Positions 45,535-52,432 of a stretch of DNA of 64,000 nt are shown here, one piece after another; positions within the stretch are counted from its first letter, which is position 1, and every line of letters begins with the position of its first letter. The stretch covers positions 1,984,001 to 2,048,000 of the forward strand of contig NZ_CP088081.1 of assembly GCF_021049305.1 (NCBI RefSeq), in the 5' to 3' direction. The notes beneath the pieces were generated by a model, which ran no database searches, was not told where the DNA came from, and worked only from the letters and a program-made list of their open reading frames with translations. The stretch is from Ideonella dechloratans. Lineage in GTDB: Bacteria; Pseudomonadota; Gammaproteobacteria; Burkholderiales; Burkholderiaceae_C. Both the position numbers and the translations under genes were made by a program.

Positions 45535-46485
45535 TCAACTCTCCTTGGAAGCGTGGGTCAGGAATTCGATGGCCGCATTCACGGCGGCCACCTGGGCGGC
45601 ATTGCACTGGGCCGGGCTGGCCGTCGGGCTGTCCGGATAGACCTCGGTGGTGGTGACGAAGCGCGCCGCCGTCATCGCGCCGCACAGCCCCAGTGTGCGC
45701 TTGGCGTAGTTGATCACGCCATGTTGTTGCACAGCTTCACCCAAGATGCAGCCGCGCGCATCGGCCTCGGCAATGTGGGTGACCTGCTGCACCGCCTGGA
45801 TCAGCGCCCGCTGGAAGGCCGGTGCCGGGCGCTCGGTGTCGCCCACCAGATAGAAGCCGTCGGGGATCGGATCCCAGTGGAATACGCCGCCATCGCGCGC
45901 CGCCTTGGCCGGACCGAACTCGCTGTTGTCGGTGTCCGTGGTCTCGTGCAGGTCGATGTGCAGGGCCACCTCGCCGGCCTGGGCCGCCACGCAGGCCATG
46001 GCCAGGGCCGATTCGGCCGCCGGGCTGCCCGGCTTGAACTGACGGTTCGGATCCAATGCGTCCGGGTTCCAGCGGTTGATCGTCTCGTAGCCCCAGGGGC
46101 TGATGCAGGGCAGCACCAGCAGGTTGAAGCGCTCGGCCGCACGCGCGAAATCATCTCGGATCCACTGGAGCGCACCCTGCACGCCACTGGTCTCGTAGCC
46201 GTGCACGCCGCCCGTCACCAGCACCGTGGGGCGCCCAGCCTGCCACTGCCGGCTGCGCACCGCGTGCAGCGGATAGCGCCCCAGGCCCAGCCGGGTGTAG
46301 TCCAGCTCGCCGTAGCGCAGCAGTTCAGCCTGGGGGGGCAGGGCGGCCAGCAGGGGCGCCACCACCTCGTCCTGATGGCTGCGGCGCAACTGCTGCCGCT
46401 GCAGCCAGACAGCACGCTCTTCCGGCCCCCACGGGGTGCCTGGCGTGCCGATGTCATAGGCGGGACGGGAGTGGGGCGCCGCCAT
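45535..46485 (-). CDS. M14 family metallocarboxypeptidase
   Basis: The 316-residue protein is a zinc carboxypeptidase: the first two zinc ligands are in GGVHGYETSG (HxxE), the third in ALHIDLHETTD, and the catalytic Glu in TTEVYPDSP. NRWNPDALDPNRQF gives the conserved substrate-binding Arg/Asn. No signal peptide is seen, so it is probably cytosolic. It sits 2 bp upstream of the usp gene. The start may be ATG 46485 or GTG 46512; neither has a strong RBS. Confidence 0.82.
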   Translation of the reverse strand: MAAPHSRPAYDIGTPGTPWGPEERAVWLQRQQLRRSHQDEVVAPLLAALPPQAELLRYGELDYTRLGLGRYPLHAVRSRQWQAGRPTVLVTGGVHGYETSGVQGALQWIRDDFARAAERFNLLVLPCISPWGYETINRWNPDALDPNRQFKPGSPAAESALAMACVAAQAGEVALHIDLHETTDTDNSEFGPAKAARDGGVFHWDPIPDGFYLVGDTERPAPAFQRALIQAVQQVTHIAEADARGCILGEAVQQHGVINYAKRTLGLCGAMTAARFVTTTEVYPDSPTASPAQCNAAQVAAVNAAIEFLTHASKES

Positions 46486-46710
46486 CGGGGCGGCAGAGGG
46501 GGACTGTGTCACGCGTTTGTGTCGCTCACTGCAATGCCCTTCACGATACACCCGCGACCGGGCTTCCACAGCATGCGGACCTGTATCGCGGCCATGATGC
46601 GCCGTTGCCGCGAGCCGTCTCAGCTCGCCAACGGACACGGGAGCCCTTGCGGGCGACTTGCGTGATCCCGTGAGATAGTCGCGTCATCCTGCGGTCCCCC
46701 ACCCAGTGTC

Positions 46711-49179
46711 ATGCTCCTCGCGCCACGCCCCAGCCGACTGCTCAGCATCCTGCTCCTGCTGTTCGTCGCGTTGCTCGGCGTGGCCGGAGAGTGGCTGATC
46801 GAGCGACAGAAGGCCGCTGAACTGAGGATCGATGTCCAGAATCGGCTCGGCCAGGCTCGAGAACGACTGGCCGGCACGCTGTACCCGCAGATCCAGTTGG
46901 CACGCGGCCTGGTCAGTGTCTTCCACCTGGATCCCGACCTGGACCAGAAGCAATTCGAGATCGCAACCCGCCCTTTGCTGGATGGGGGAGGCAGCTACCT
47001 GCGCAACATCGCCGCCGCGCCGGACCTGGTGATCCGTTACGTGGCGCCTCTGGCCGGCAACGAGCGCGCCATCGGCCGCGCCTATCGCGACCTGCCCAAC
47101 CAGTTCGCTTCCGTGGAACGTGCCCGCCTGAGTCGGCAGATGGTGGTGGCCGGACCGGTCAAGCTGGTCCAGGGCGGGCTGGGCCTGATCGTCCGTGTGC
47201 CGATCTACCTGCCCGACGCCAACAGCCGGGGGGATCACTTCTGGGGCATCGTCAGCGCCGTGATCGACTCCGATCGCCTGCTGGCCGCGGCAGGATTGCC
47301 GGACGGTGACCCCACGGTGGAAATCGCCATCCGGGGCCGCGATGGCCTGGGGAAGCGGGGCGAAGTCTTCCTGGGGCGCCCCGGCATCTTCGACCAATCC
47401 CCCGCGGTGACCACGCTGGAACTGCCAGGCGGGGAGTGGCAGCTTGCCGCCATTCCCCGCGGCGGCTGGCCCGCCGTAGCGCCTGGTGCCTGGCCGCTGC
47501 GGGGCGCCATGGTCGGCGTCATCCTGGCGCTGCTGTGGCTGTTCTGGGCCCAGACCCGCCTTGTGAGGGCCAGCGCCCTGGCGGACGAGCGACAGCGCTC
47601 GGCAGCCCGCCAGATGGCCTCGATGCTGGAGGCGGCGCCCGATGCCACGCTGCTGGTGAACGGGCAGGGCACCATCGTGCACGCCAACCTCGAGGCGTGC
47701 CGCATGTTCCGGACCGCGCAGGGCGCCCTGTCGGGAATTGCCATGACGACGCTGATACCCGGCCTGGACGCAGATTGGCAGGGCGAGGCACAGCGATTGG
47801 AAGGGGTGGCCCGGGCCAGCGACGGCAGCAGCTTTCCCTTTGAATTGAGCCTTGCCCCGGTTCAGACGGTGGGCGGGACCTTCATGGGCTGTGCCGTGCG
47901 AGACGTCACCGCCCGCCATCAGGCTGACGAGGAGCTGCGCATGCACCGGCAGCGGCTCGAGCAACTGGTGGAGGCGCGCACGCGGGAGCTGTCACTTGCC
48001 AAGGAGGCCGCAGAAGCCGCCAATGTCGCCAAGGGGCACTTCCTGGCCAATGTCTCGCACGAGATCCGAACGCCGCTGAATGCCGTGGTGGGGCTGCTGC
48101 ATCTGATCCGCCGAGCCGGCGTCCCGCCCGTGCAGGCTGCGCGCATGGATGCCGTGGAGGCGGCGTCCGCCCACCTTCTGCGCATCATCAACGCCTTGCT
48201 GGATCTGGCCAAGATCGATGCCGGCAAACAGGAACTGGACAGCGTGCCCATCGACCTTGCCGCTCTGCTGGAGGAGGTGCGGGAGATCATGGCGGGGCGT
48301 GCCGAGCTCAAGGGGCTGCAGCTGCGGGCTTGGCCACCCGAAGCCCAGCCGGCCCTGCGAGGCGACGCCACCCTGATCCGTCAATGTCTGCTGAACTACG
48401 TCTCCAACGCGATCAAGTTCACCGACCAGGGGCAGGTCGAGATTCGGGTGAGCCAGGTGGCGGCCGAACCTCGGGCAATGACCCTGCGCTTCGAGGTGGA
48501 GGACAGCGGCATCGGGCTCGACGCCGCGACCCAGGCCCGGCTGTTCCAGCCTTTCGAGCAGGCGGATGGCTCCAGCACCCGCCTTCACGGCGGCACCGGG
48601 CTCGGCTTGGCACTCACGCGCCGGATGGCCCTGTTGATGGGCGGCGATGCCGGCGTGCGCAGCGCCGGCCCCGGCCACGGCAGCGTGTTCTGGTTCACAG
48701 CGCGCCTGGGCATCGACCAGAACCCCGCGGACCGGGCTGCGGCACAACCCAGCCACGGGCCGGCCACGCCGATCCCGAACCGGTTCGCCGGCCTGCAAGT
48801 GCTGTTGGCAGACGACGAACCCGTGAACCGGCTCATCGCCCAGACGTTGCTGGAGGAGGCTGGTCTGCAGGTCACCACCGCGACCGATGGCGAAGCTGCC
48901 ATCGCCGCCGCCCGAGCAACGCAGTTCTCGGTCATCCTGATGGACCTGCAGATGCCGCGCGTCGACGGCATTGCCGCCACGGCCGCCATCCGTCAGCTGC
49001 CGGGTTACGCCGACACCCCGATCCTCGCGCTCACGGCCAATGCGTTCCCCCAGGACAGACAGCGTTGCCTGGCCGCTGGCATGAACGACTTTCTCGCCAA
49101 ACCCTTCGGCCCCAAGGAGTTGGTGGCCATGATGGAACGCTGGGTCAGGCCCGAGCGCCAGCAGCATCCAGCGAAGTGA
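46711..49179 (+). CDS. CHASE/PAS-domain hybrid sensor histidine kinase with receiver
   Basis: This 822-residue membrane sensor has an N-terminal transmembrane helix (about 8-27), a periplasmic CHASE-like domain (PQIQLARGLVSVFHLDPDLDQKQFE), a second helix (about 265-285), a PAS domain (MLEAAPDATLLVNGQGTIVHAN), a HisKA domain with phospho-His in FLANVSHEIRTPLNA, HATPase motifs (NYVSNAIKF, DSGIG, GGTGLGLALTRRM) and a C-terminal receiver with phospho-acceptor Asp in VILMDLQMPRVDG. The target regulator is not encoded nearby. It is the last host gene before the dif-integrated prophage. Confidence 0.92.
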   Translation: MLLAPRPSRLLSILLLLFVALLGVAGEWLIERQKAAELRIDVQNRLGQARERLAGTLYPQIQLARGLVSVFHLDPDLDQKQFEIATRPLLDGGGSYLRNIAAAPDLVIRYVAPLAGNERAIGRAYRDLPNQFASVERARLSRQMVVAGPVKLVQGGLGLIVRVPIYLPDANSRGDHFWGIVSAVIDSDRLLAAAGLPDGDPTVEIAIRGRDGLGKRGEVFLGRPGIFDQSPAVTTLELPGGEWQLAAIPRGGWPAVAPGAWPLRGAMVGVILALLWLFWAQTRLVRASALADERQRSAARQMASMLEAAPDATLLVNGQGTIVHANLEACRMFRTAQGALSGIAMTTLIPGLDADWQGEAQRLEGVARASDGSSFPFELSLAPVQTVGGTFMGCAVRDVTARHQADEELRMHRQRLEQLVEARTRELSLAKEAAEAANVAKGHFLANVSHEIRTPLNAVVGLLHLIRRAGVPPVQAARMDAVEAASAHLLRIINALLDLAKIDAGKQELDSVPIDLAALLEEVREIMAGRAELKGLQLRAWPPEAQPALRGDATLIRQCLLNYVSNAIKFTDQGQVEIRVSQVAAEPRAMTLRFEVEDSGIGLDAATQARLFQPFEQADGSSTRLHGGTGLGLALTRRMALLMGGDAGVRSAGPGHGSVFWFTARLGIDQNPADRAAAQPSHGPATPIPNRFAGLQVLLADDEPVNRLIAQTLLEEAGLQVTTATDGEAAIAAARATQFSVILMDLQMPRVDGIAATAAIRQLPGYADTPILALTANAFPQDRQRCLAAGMNDFLAKPFGPKELVAMMERWVRPERQQHPAK

Positions 49180-49234
49180 CCGGGCAGCCGGGAGCAAGGC
49201 CGTGCGGTCCGCAGTCGTCGGAGTTTCCAAACGT

Positions 49235-49606
49235 TCATTCTTTATTTGACATAATATACAGACAGTTACCCGCCGATGACGACTTATCGAGGGTAGATGC
49301 CTGTGCATCGCTGGGAAGCGAAGCGGACAAAACGACCCCACCAACCAGGCAAGCAGCCGCCGTTGCAGCGGCTCTCAGAAAGGGGTTGCGGCGCGGCATG
49401 TTTGCCAGCTCTTGAGCCGTCCAGAGTTCGCTGGCGTCCGTGTTCAGGATCGCCGCCAGTTCCTGAATCTGCTCCTTCGGCATGGCCCGCTTCCCGGCCT
49501 TGCAACTCGCCAGCGCGCCGGATGTAGTCCCCAGCTTTCGGGCTAGGGCATTTTGCCCACCGCACATTTCGGCTCCCTTGTCAATTAGGGCTTTCCAGTC
49601 CTGCAT
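49235..49606 (-). CDS. Phage repressor-like HTH protein whose C-terminus is formed by the dif junction
   Basis: The 123-residue protein has a Cro/CI-type HTH (GGQNALARKLGTTSGALASCKAGKRAMPKEQ; about 14-60) followed by a hydrophobic segment (RAAATAAACLVGGVVL; about 80-96), so it may be membrane-tethered. It is divergent from the phage genes with an inverted repeat between. Its last codons (LYIMSNKE) are encoded by the dif core plus two host-derived codons. In the excised circle the frame would continue for 33 more codons. The start is ATG 49606 (GGAGAAAGG upstream); GTG 49642 is possible but lies within the operator. Confidence 0.8.
   Translation of the reverse strand: MQDWKALIDKGAEMCGGQNALARKLGTTSGALASCKAGKRAMPKEQIQELAAILNTDASELWTAQELANMPRRNPFLRAAATAAACLVGGVVLSASLPSDAQASTLDKSSSAGNCLYIMSNKE
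49240..49260. repeat. Left prophage junction: dif-like direct repeat (hybrid att site)
   Basis: A 21-bp sequence identical to 56444-56464. It holds an 11-bp XerD-type arm (ATTTGACATAA, 49244-49254; one mismatch to the E. coli arm read on the same strand) and the 6-bp central region TATACA (49255-49260), which is identical to E. coli. The next 11 bp (GACAGTTACCC) match a XerC arm poorly, so here the host XerD arm is joined to the phage's degenerate XerC side. It lies inside the repressor reading frame. Confidence 0.88.
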
Positions 49607-49637
49607 GGCTTTGGCCTTTCTCCGTCTAATTCGGTCA

Positions 49638-49655
49638 CTCACAAATATCTGTGAG
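49638..49655. promoter_or_regulatory. Operator candidate between phage repressor and early genes
   Basis: An 18-bp dyad (CTCACA-AATATC-TGTGAG) lies in the 74-bp gap between the divergent repressor and ssDNA-binding protein genes. Its position is that of a phage repressor operator controlling both promoters. It overlaps the alternative GTG start of the repressor, which argues for the downstream ATG. Confidence 0.6.
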
Positions 49656-49680
49656 CGCTACCAAGTTGAGGTGAGTGATT

Positions 49681-50007
49681 ATGAGCGTTCAAGGTCAAGA
49701 GCCCGCACAGGCGGGGCTGAAGCTGGGTCAAGTTCTGATCTCCGGTCGTCTGGCCGGGGTCCGTTCCATCAGCACGCGGCAGGGCCGCAAGTGGCTGCAC
49801 AAGGTGCAGCTGCCCGCCCCCGATGAGTTCACTTCGCCGTCCGTGGTGGAAGTGCGAGGCGATGAGAAGCTGGGCCAGCAGGTCGGCGACGTGATCCGCT
49901 GCAAGGCCCAGCTGGGCGGCTACGGCCGGTCCTTCAATTTCACCGACAAGGAAACGGGCGAGCGCCTGCGCGGTGAGCAGATCACCATGACCCTGGACGT
50001 GATCTGA
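49681..50007 (+). CDS. Phage single-stranded DNA-binding protein (pV-like)
   Basis: A 108-residue basic/acidic protein without membrane segments, at the position of the inovirus ssDNA-binding protein directly upstream of the rep region. Its beta-rich sequence (LGQVLISGRLAGVRSISTRQGRKWLHKVQLPAP, then DVIRCKAQLGGYGRSFNF) resembles helix-destabilising proteins of Xanthomonas/Ralstonia filamentous phages. These coat viral ssDNA and switch replication to single-strand production. ATG 49681 is chosen for GAGGTGAG 5 nt upstream; an in-frame GTG two codons earlier is possible. Confidence 0.75.
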   Translation: MSVQGQEPAQAGLKLGQVLISGRLAGVRSISTRQGRKWLHKVQLPAPDEFTSPSVVEVRGDEKLGQQVGDVIRCKAQLGGYGRSFNFTDKETGERLRGEQITMTLDVI

Positions 50008-50015
50008 GGTCGGCC

Positions 50016-50180
50016 GTGAGCTATCAAGACCGTTGCACCGTGGACCGTCTGCGGCACTTGGCGCTGATGCTCCAAGACGAGTTGCAGGAGTGCGAGCGTC
50101 AGCACTATGGTGATCAGGTCCTTCGGGGCCTGCGTGAAGCCTTGGCTTCCGTTCGGCACGCTCTGGCTGCGTTCGATTGA
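50016..50180 (+). CDS. Small phage protein, 54 aa
   Basis: A GTG-initiated ORF (MSYQDRCTVDRLRHLALMLQDEL onward, ending AALAAFD-like ...VRHALAAFD). It begins 8 bp after the ssDNA-binding protein gene and its TGA overlaps the ATG of the next ORF (TGATG), so it is within a translationally coupled string. GATCTGAGGTCG upstream gives a GAGG ribosome site. The sequence is helical and charged. Function unknown. Confidence 0.6.
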   Translation: MSYQDRCTVDRLRHLALMLQDELQECERQHYGDQVLRGLREALASVRHALAAFD

Positions 50181-50398
50181 TGAACCGCCGCGCCGCCATC
50201 GCTGACGCACAGCGCCGCCGCCTGGAAGCAGAGCGGCGCGCCGCCGACTTTCACGGCCGCGCTGACGTCATGGACCGCATGGGCTACCGGGCTTCGGTCC
50301 AGGCCCTGCGGTCGCAGGCGTCGGCGGCCGAGGACGCTTGGACCTTCTGGGACGCCAAGCTGCTCAACCTGACGGCTTCGGCGAGGGCTCGCGCATGA
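50180..50398 (+). CDS. Small phage protein, 72 aa
   Basis: This ORF encodes a highly basic, helical protein (MNRRAAIADAQRRRLEAERRAADFHG at its start, ending in SARARA). Its start overlaps the preceding stop, and its stop overlaps the rep ATG (ATGA). The coupled position between the ssDNA-binding protein and Rep suggests a role in replication, perhaps DNA binding, but there is no recognised domain. Confidence 0.6.
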   Translation: MNRRAAIADAQRRRLEAERRAADFHGRADVMDRMGYRASVQALRSQASAAEDAWTFWDAKLLNLTASARARA

Positions 50399-51540
50399 CC
50401 GCCGCCGTGGTGGATTTGGCCCCGCGCAGCGGAAGGTGCCTAGTAACACCTTCCGGAAGTCTCAATTTTGAGACTTCCGAGTTCTCGGAACTGGCTGCGA
50501 AGGCTGCTCGGCACCTTGCCCGCCAGGATCAGCCGGCACCGTTCTTCGTGGATTGGCTGACCATCAGCCAAGAGCATGAGGAAGCACTGCCAGTGGTGTC
50601 TAGCGGCCTTGTGTGGGCCTCCGACGAAGAGGGGGAAGTCGAGTGGCGCACCGTGCGTGCCGCGCAGTTCGAGGGGTCGTATGAGACCCACGTCAACGTC
50701 AAGTGCGACGGTCACAAGGTGACATTCAGCGGCAACGTGAGCCGCTTCGGTCGCCCGGATAACGTGTGGGGCTTCGACTTCTGGCACTGCCTGGAGCGCA
50801 TCAACCTGATCCTGGAGGACTACGGTCTGCCGCCATTCACGGCCGGTCGTCGCATCCAGTTGACTCGCCGCGATGGCGATGCCACTTACCGCTGGTCGGG
50901 GGCGCGTGTCTCGCGCATCGACCTGACCGGCAATTTCGAGGCAGGCGGCCCGGATGAGGCCCACGCCTTCCTGGCGTGGCTTGGCAGTCAGCACGCCGGC
51001 CGGCAAGAGGGCCGCACGCTGGGGCAGGGCGAGACCGTCTCCTTTGGCGGCGGCAAGGGCTCCCGCCAGTACTGGAAGGCCTACATCAAGCACCTCGAGT
51101 TGGCCCGGCATGGCTGCTCGGAGGGTGAGCTCTATGAGCACTGCCGCACCGTGGGACTGGTGCGCTTTGAAGGGACGTTGCGCACAAAGGCGCTGACCGA
51201 TGTCGGGGCCGCTTGGCTCGGCGATTACGAGAAGGGGCACGCGATGGCCGAACTCATCCGCATCTACGAAGACAAGGCCCAGGTGTTGGGCCGTGCAGAG
51301 CGCACCACCGACGAACTGGAACATCTGCCGAATGCCATTCGTCGCACGGCCCGGGACTACTTGGCCGGTGCCGACTGCAAGGCCGCCATGAGCCGCGCCT
51401 CGTTCTACAAGCATCGCCGCGCCTTGCTCCCCTACGGCATCGACATTGCCGTGCGCAACGTGCGTGCCTTCCAGCCCCGTGTGCAGGTGATCACCCTGCG
51501 CCCGGCCGTCGTCCCTAGTTGGTATCGGATGGCCGCATGA
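50395..51540 (+). CDS. Phage replication initiation protein (rolling-circle Rep, pII-like)
   Basis: This 381-residue protein belongs to the phage/plasmid replication-initiator family of inoviruses. Recognisable blocks are FFVDWLTISQEHE near the N-terminus, WGFDFWHCLERINLIL, ARVSRIDLTGNFEAG, YWKAYIKHLE (Tyr/Lys, likely nicking region), GLVRFEGTLRTKAL, and DYLAGADCKAAMSRASFYKHRRALLPYGIDI. It should nick the plus strand and start rolling-circle synthesis. Residues about 12-32 are encoded by three consecutive hairpins. It starts by ATGA overlap and ends by ATGA overlap. Confidence 0.85.
   Translation: MTAAVVDLAPRSGRCLVTPSGSLNFETSEFSELAAKAARHLARQDQPAPFFVDWLTISQEHEEALPVVSSGLVWASDEEGEVEWRTVRAAQFEGSYETHVNVKCDGHKVTFSGNVSRFGRPDNVWGFDFWHCLERINLILEDYGLPPFTAGRRIQLTRRDGDATYRWSGARVSRIDLTGNFEAGGPDEAHAFLAWLGSQHAGRQEGRTLGQGETVSFGGGKGSRQYWKAYIKHLELARHGCSEGELYEHCRTVGLVRFEGTLRTKALTDVGAAWLGDYEKGHAMAELIRIYEDKAQVLGRAERTTDELEHLPNAIRRTARDYLAGADCKAAMSRASFYKHRRALLPYGIDIAVRNVRAFQPRVQVITLRPAVVPSWYRMAA
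50431..50489. other. Three tandem stem-loops inside the 5' end of rep (candidate origin)
   Basis: Hairpin 1: GGAAGGTG / CACCTTCC with an 8-nt loop CCTAGTAA (50431-50454). Hairpin 2: GGAAGTCTCAA / TTGAGACTTCC, 11 bp with a 2-nt centre (50455-50478). Hairpin 3: TCCGAG / CTCGGA (50476-50489), sharing its first bases with hairpin 2. All are perfect. Such back-to-back hairpins in a variable part of Rep suggest a replication origin or nick site on viral ssDNA. Confidence 0.6.
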
Positions 51541-51629
51541 CGGCTCTCTTTCTTCTTGTTGCGCCTTTGATCCCTGTGGCGGTTCCTGTTCTGGCGCGTC
51601 GTCTTACCTCTTGGCTTTTGGAGCTTTGA
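51537..51629 (+). CDS. Small hydrophobic phage protein, 30 aa
   Basis: A 30-codon ORF (MTALFLLVAPLIPVAVPVLA, then RRLTSWLLEL) whose ATG overlaps the rep stop (ATGA). It has one transmembrane helix followed by a basic end, like the tiny pVII/pIX coat-cap proteins of inoviruses, but could be another small membrane protein. It lies 2 bp before the zinc-ribbon gene. Confidence 0.55.
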   Translation: MTALFLLVAPLIPVAVPVLARRLTSWLLEL

Positions 51630-51631
51630 TC

Positions 51632-51778
51632 ATGGTTACCTGTCCCAATTGCGGTGCCGAATTCGACCCCGGCGAGTACATGGACGAGGAGTTGGCCGGC
51701 GATGAAATGGTCGAGTATCTGCAGTGTCCTGAGTGCGGCCACCGTGATGAATCGTCTGAGTTTTCGTCGGGTGATTGA
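51632..51778 (+). CDS. Phage zinc-ribbon protein, 48 aa
   Basis: The protein has two CxxC knuckles: CPNCGAEFDPGEY near the N-terminus and CPECGHRDESSE about 27 residues later. It is otherwise acidic. The spacing fits a single-zinc ribbon. It is placed between rep and the structural genes. Possible roles are transcription control or host-protein binding; nothing in the sequence decides. Confidence 0.65.
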   Translation: MVTCPNCGAEFDPGEYMDEELAGDEMVEYLQCPECGHRDESSEFSSGD

Positions 51779-51780
51779 TC

Positions 51781-52128
51781 GTGGGTGCCTTCGCTCTCGG
51801 CCGCTGTTATGACTCGATTCAGACCGCCTCTCAGGCCGTTTGCACGGGCAGTTATCCGCTCGTCGGTGCTGGCACTGGTGGGCCGTATGTCGTCACCTGT
51901 AGCGGCGCGGACGCTTCGGGCGTGCTTTCGCTTTTTGTCGATGGTCAGCCGCTGGCGTCCTCGCCGCTGACATTCGTTTCTTGTGAAGCCGGGGATGAGT
52001 TCCTGCAACTCGGTTTCACTCCTTCAGAGATTCTCGGTGTTGCCGGCTGGGGTGTCGGTTTCGTCGTCTTTCTCTGGTCGTTGGGTTATGCCGTGGGTGT
52101 CGCTGTCGGCGTCATCCGTCGCGCTTGA
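51781..52128 (+). CDS. Phage membrane protein, 115 aa
   Basis: The GTG-initiated ORF (MGAFALGRCYDSIQ at the start) has a polar N-terminal two-thirds with four Cys (at RCYDS, AVCTGSY, VVTCSG and FVSCEAG) and a C-terminal transmembrane segment (VAGWGVGFVVFLWSLGYAVG). GGGTGATTGATC precedes the GTG; a TTG two codons earlier is also open. In related inoviruses a Cys-containing membrane protein sits before the major coat gene. Function unknown. Confidence 0.6.
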   Translation: MGAFALGRCYDSIQTASQAVCTGSYPLVGAGTGGPYVVTCSGADASGVLSLFVDGQPLASSPLTFVSCEAGDEFLQLGFTPSEILGVAGWGVGFVVFLWSLGYAVGVAVGVIRRA

Positions 52129-52129
52129 T

Positions 52130-52146
52130 TTCAGGGTGTTCCTGAA
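52130..52146. other. Short hairpin upstream of the major coat gene
   Basis: TTCAGG and CCTGAA pair around GTGTT, beginning at the last base gap after the preceding gene. It lies in the 63-bp gap before the coat gene, where inoviruses often have a promoter or processing site for abundant coat mRNA. Confidence 0.35.
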
Positions 52147-52191
52147 TCCGTCGCCGGGTCGGTTACTCGGTAGTTTCTTGGGAGTCTTTTC

Positions 52192-52326
52192 ATGACCGAA
52201 ATCTTTGCCGCCGTGGACCTGTCCACCGTCGCCACCTTCGTTGGTGCCACCGGCGTCATCATCGTGGCCATCGCGCTCGCCTTCAAGGGCATCAGCCTCG
52301 CGAAGCGCGGCGTGAACAAGGCCTGA
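52192..52326 (+). CDS. Major coat protein (pVIII), leaderless 44-aa Pf3-like type
   Basis: The protein reads as an acidic N-terminus (MTEIFAAVDLSTVATF), a hydrophobic core helix (VGATGVIIVAIALAF) and a basic C-terminus (KGISLAKRGVNKA). This is the standard layout of an inovirus coat subunit, with the basic end facing DNA. There is no cleavable signal peptide. The length equals phage Pf3 coat (44 aa), which inserts via YidC. GGGAG lies 8 nt before the ATG. Confidence 0.85.
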   Translation: MTEIFAAVDLSTVATFVGATGVIIVAIALAFKGISLAKRGVNKA

Positions 52327-52330
52327 CGCC

Positions 52331-52432
52331 ATGACCGGGCCGCTCGTCGCTTTTTGCTGGGTGTCCATCGCCCTTCTCGGGGGGGTCGGCGGGTTGGCCT
52401 TGGTCTTGGGCTTCAAGGGGGCAGGGCTGTGA
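52331..52432 (+). CDS. Small hydrophobic phage protein (minor coat-like), 33 aa
   Basis: A 33-residue single-helix protein (MTGPLVAFCWVSIALLGGVG, then GLALVLGFKGAGL) that starts 4 bp after the major coat gene. Its TGA overlaps the ATG of pIII (TGATG). Size and position match pVII/pIX minor coat proteins. Confidence 0.65.
   Translation: MTGPLVAFCWVSIALLGGVGGLALVLGFKGAGL

Noticed and set aside
51983..52195. A 70-codon frame running up to the coat gene
   Set aside because: It overlaps the 115-aa membrane-protein gene in another frame, has no RBS and no credible composition.
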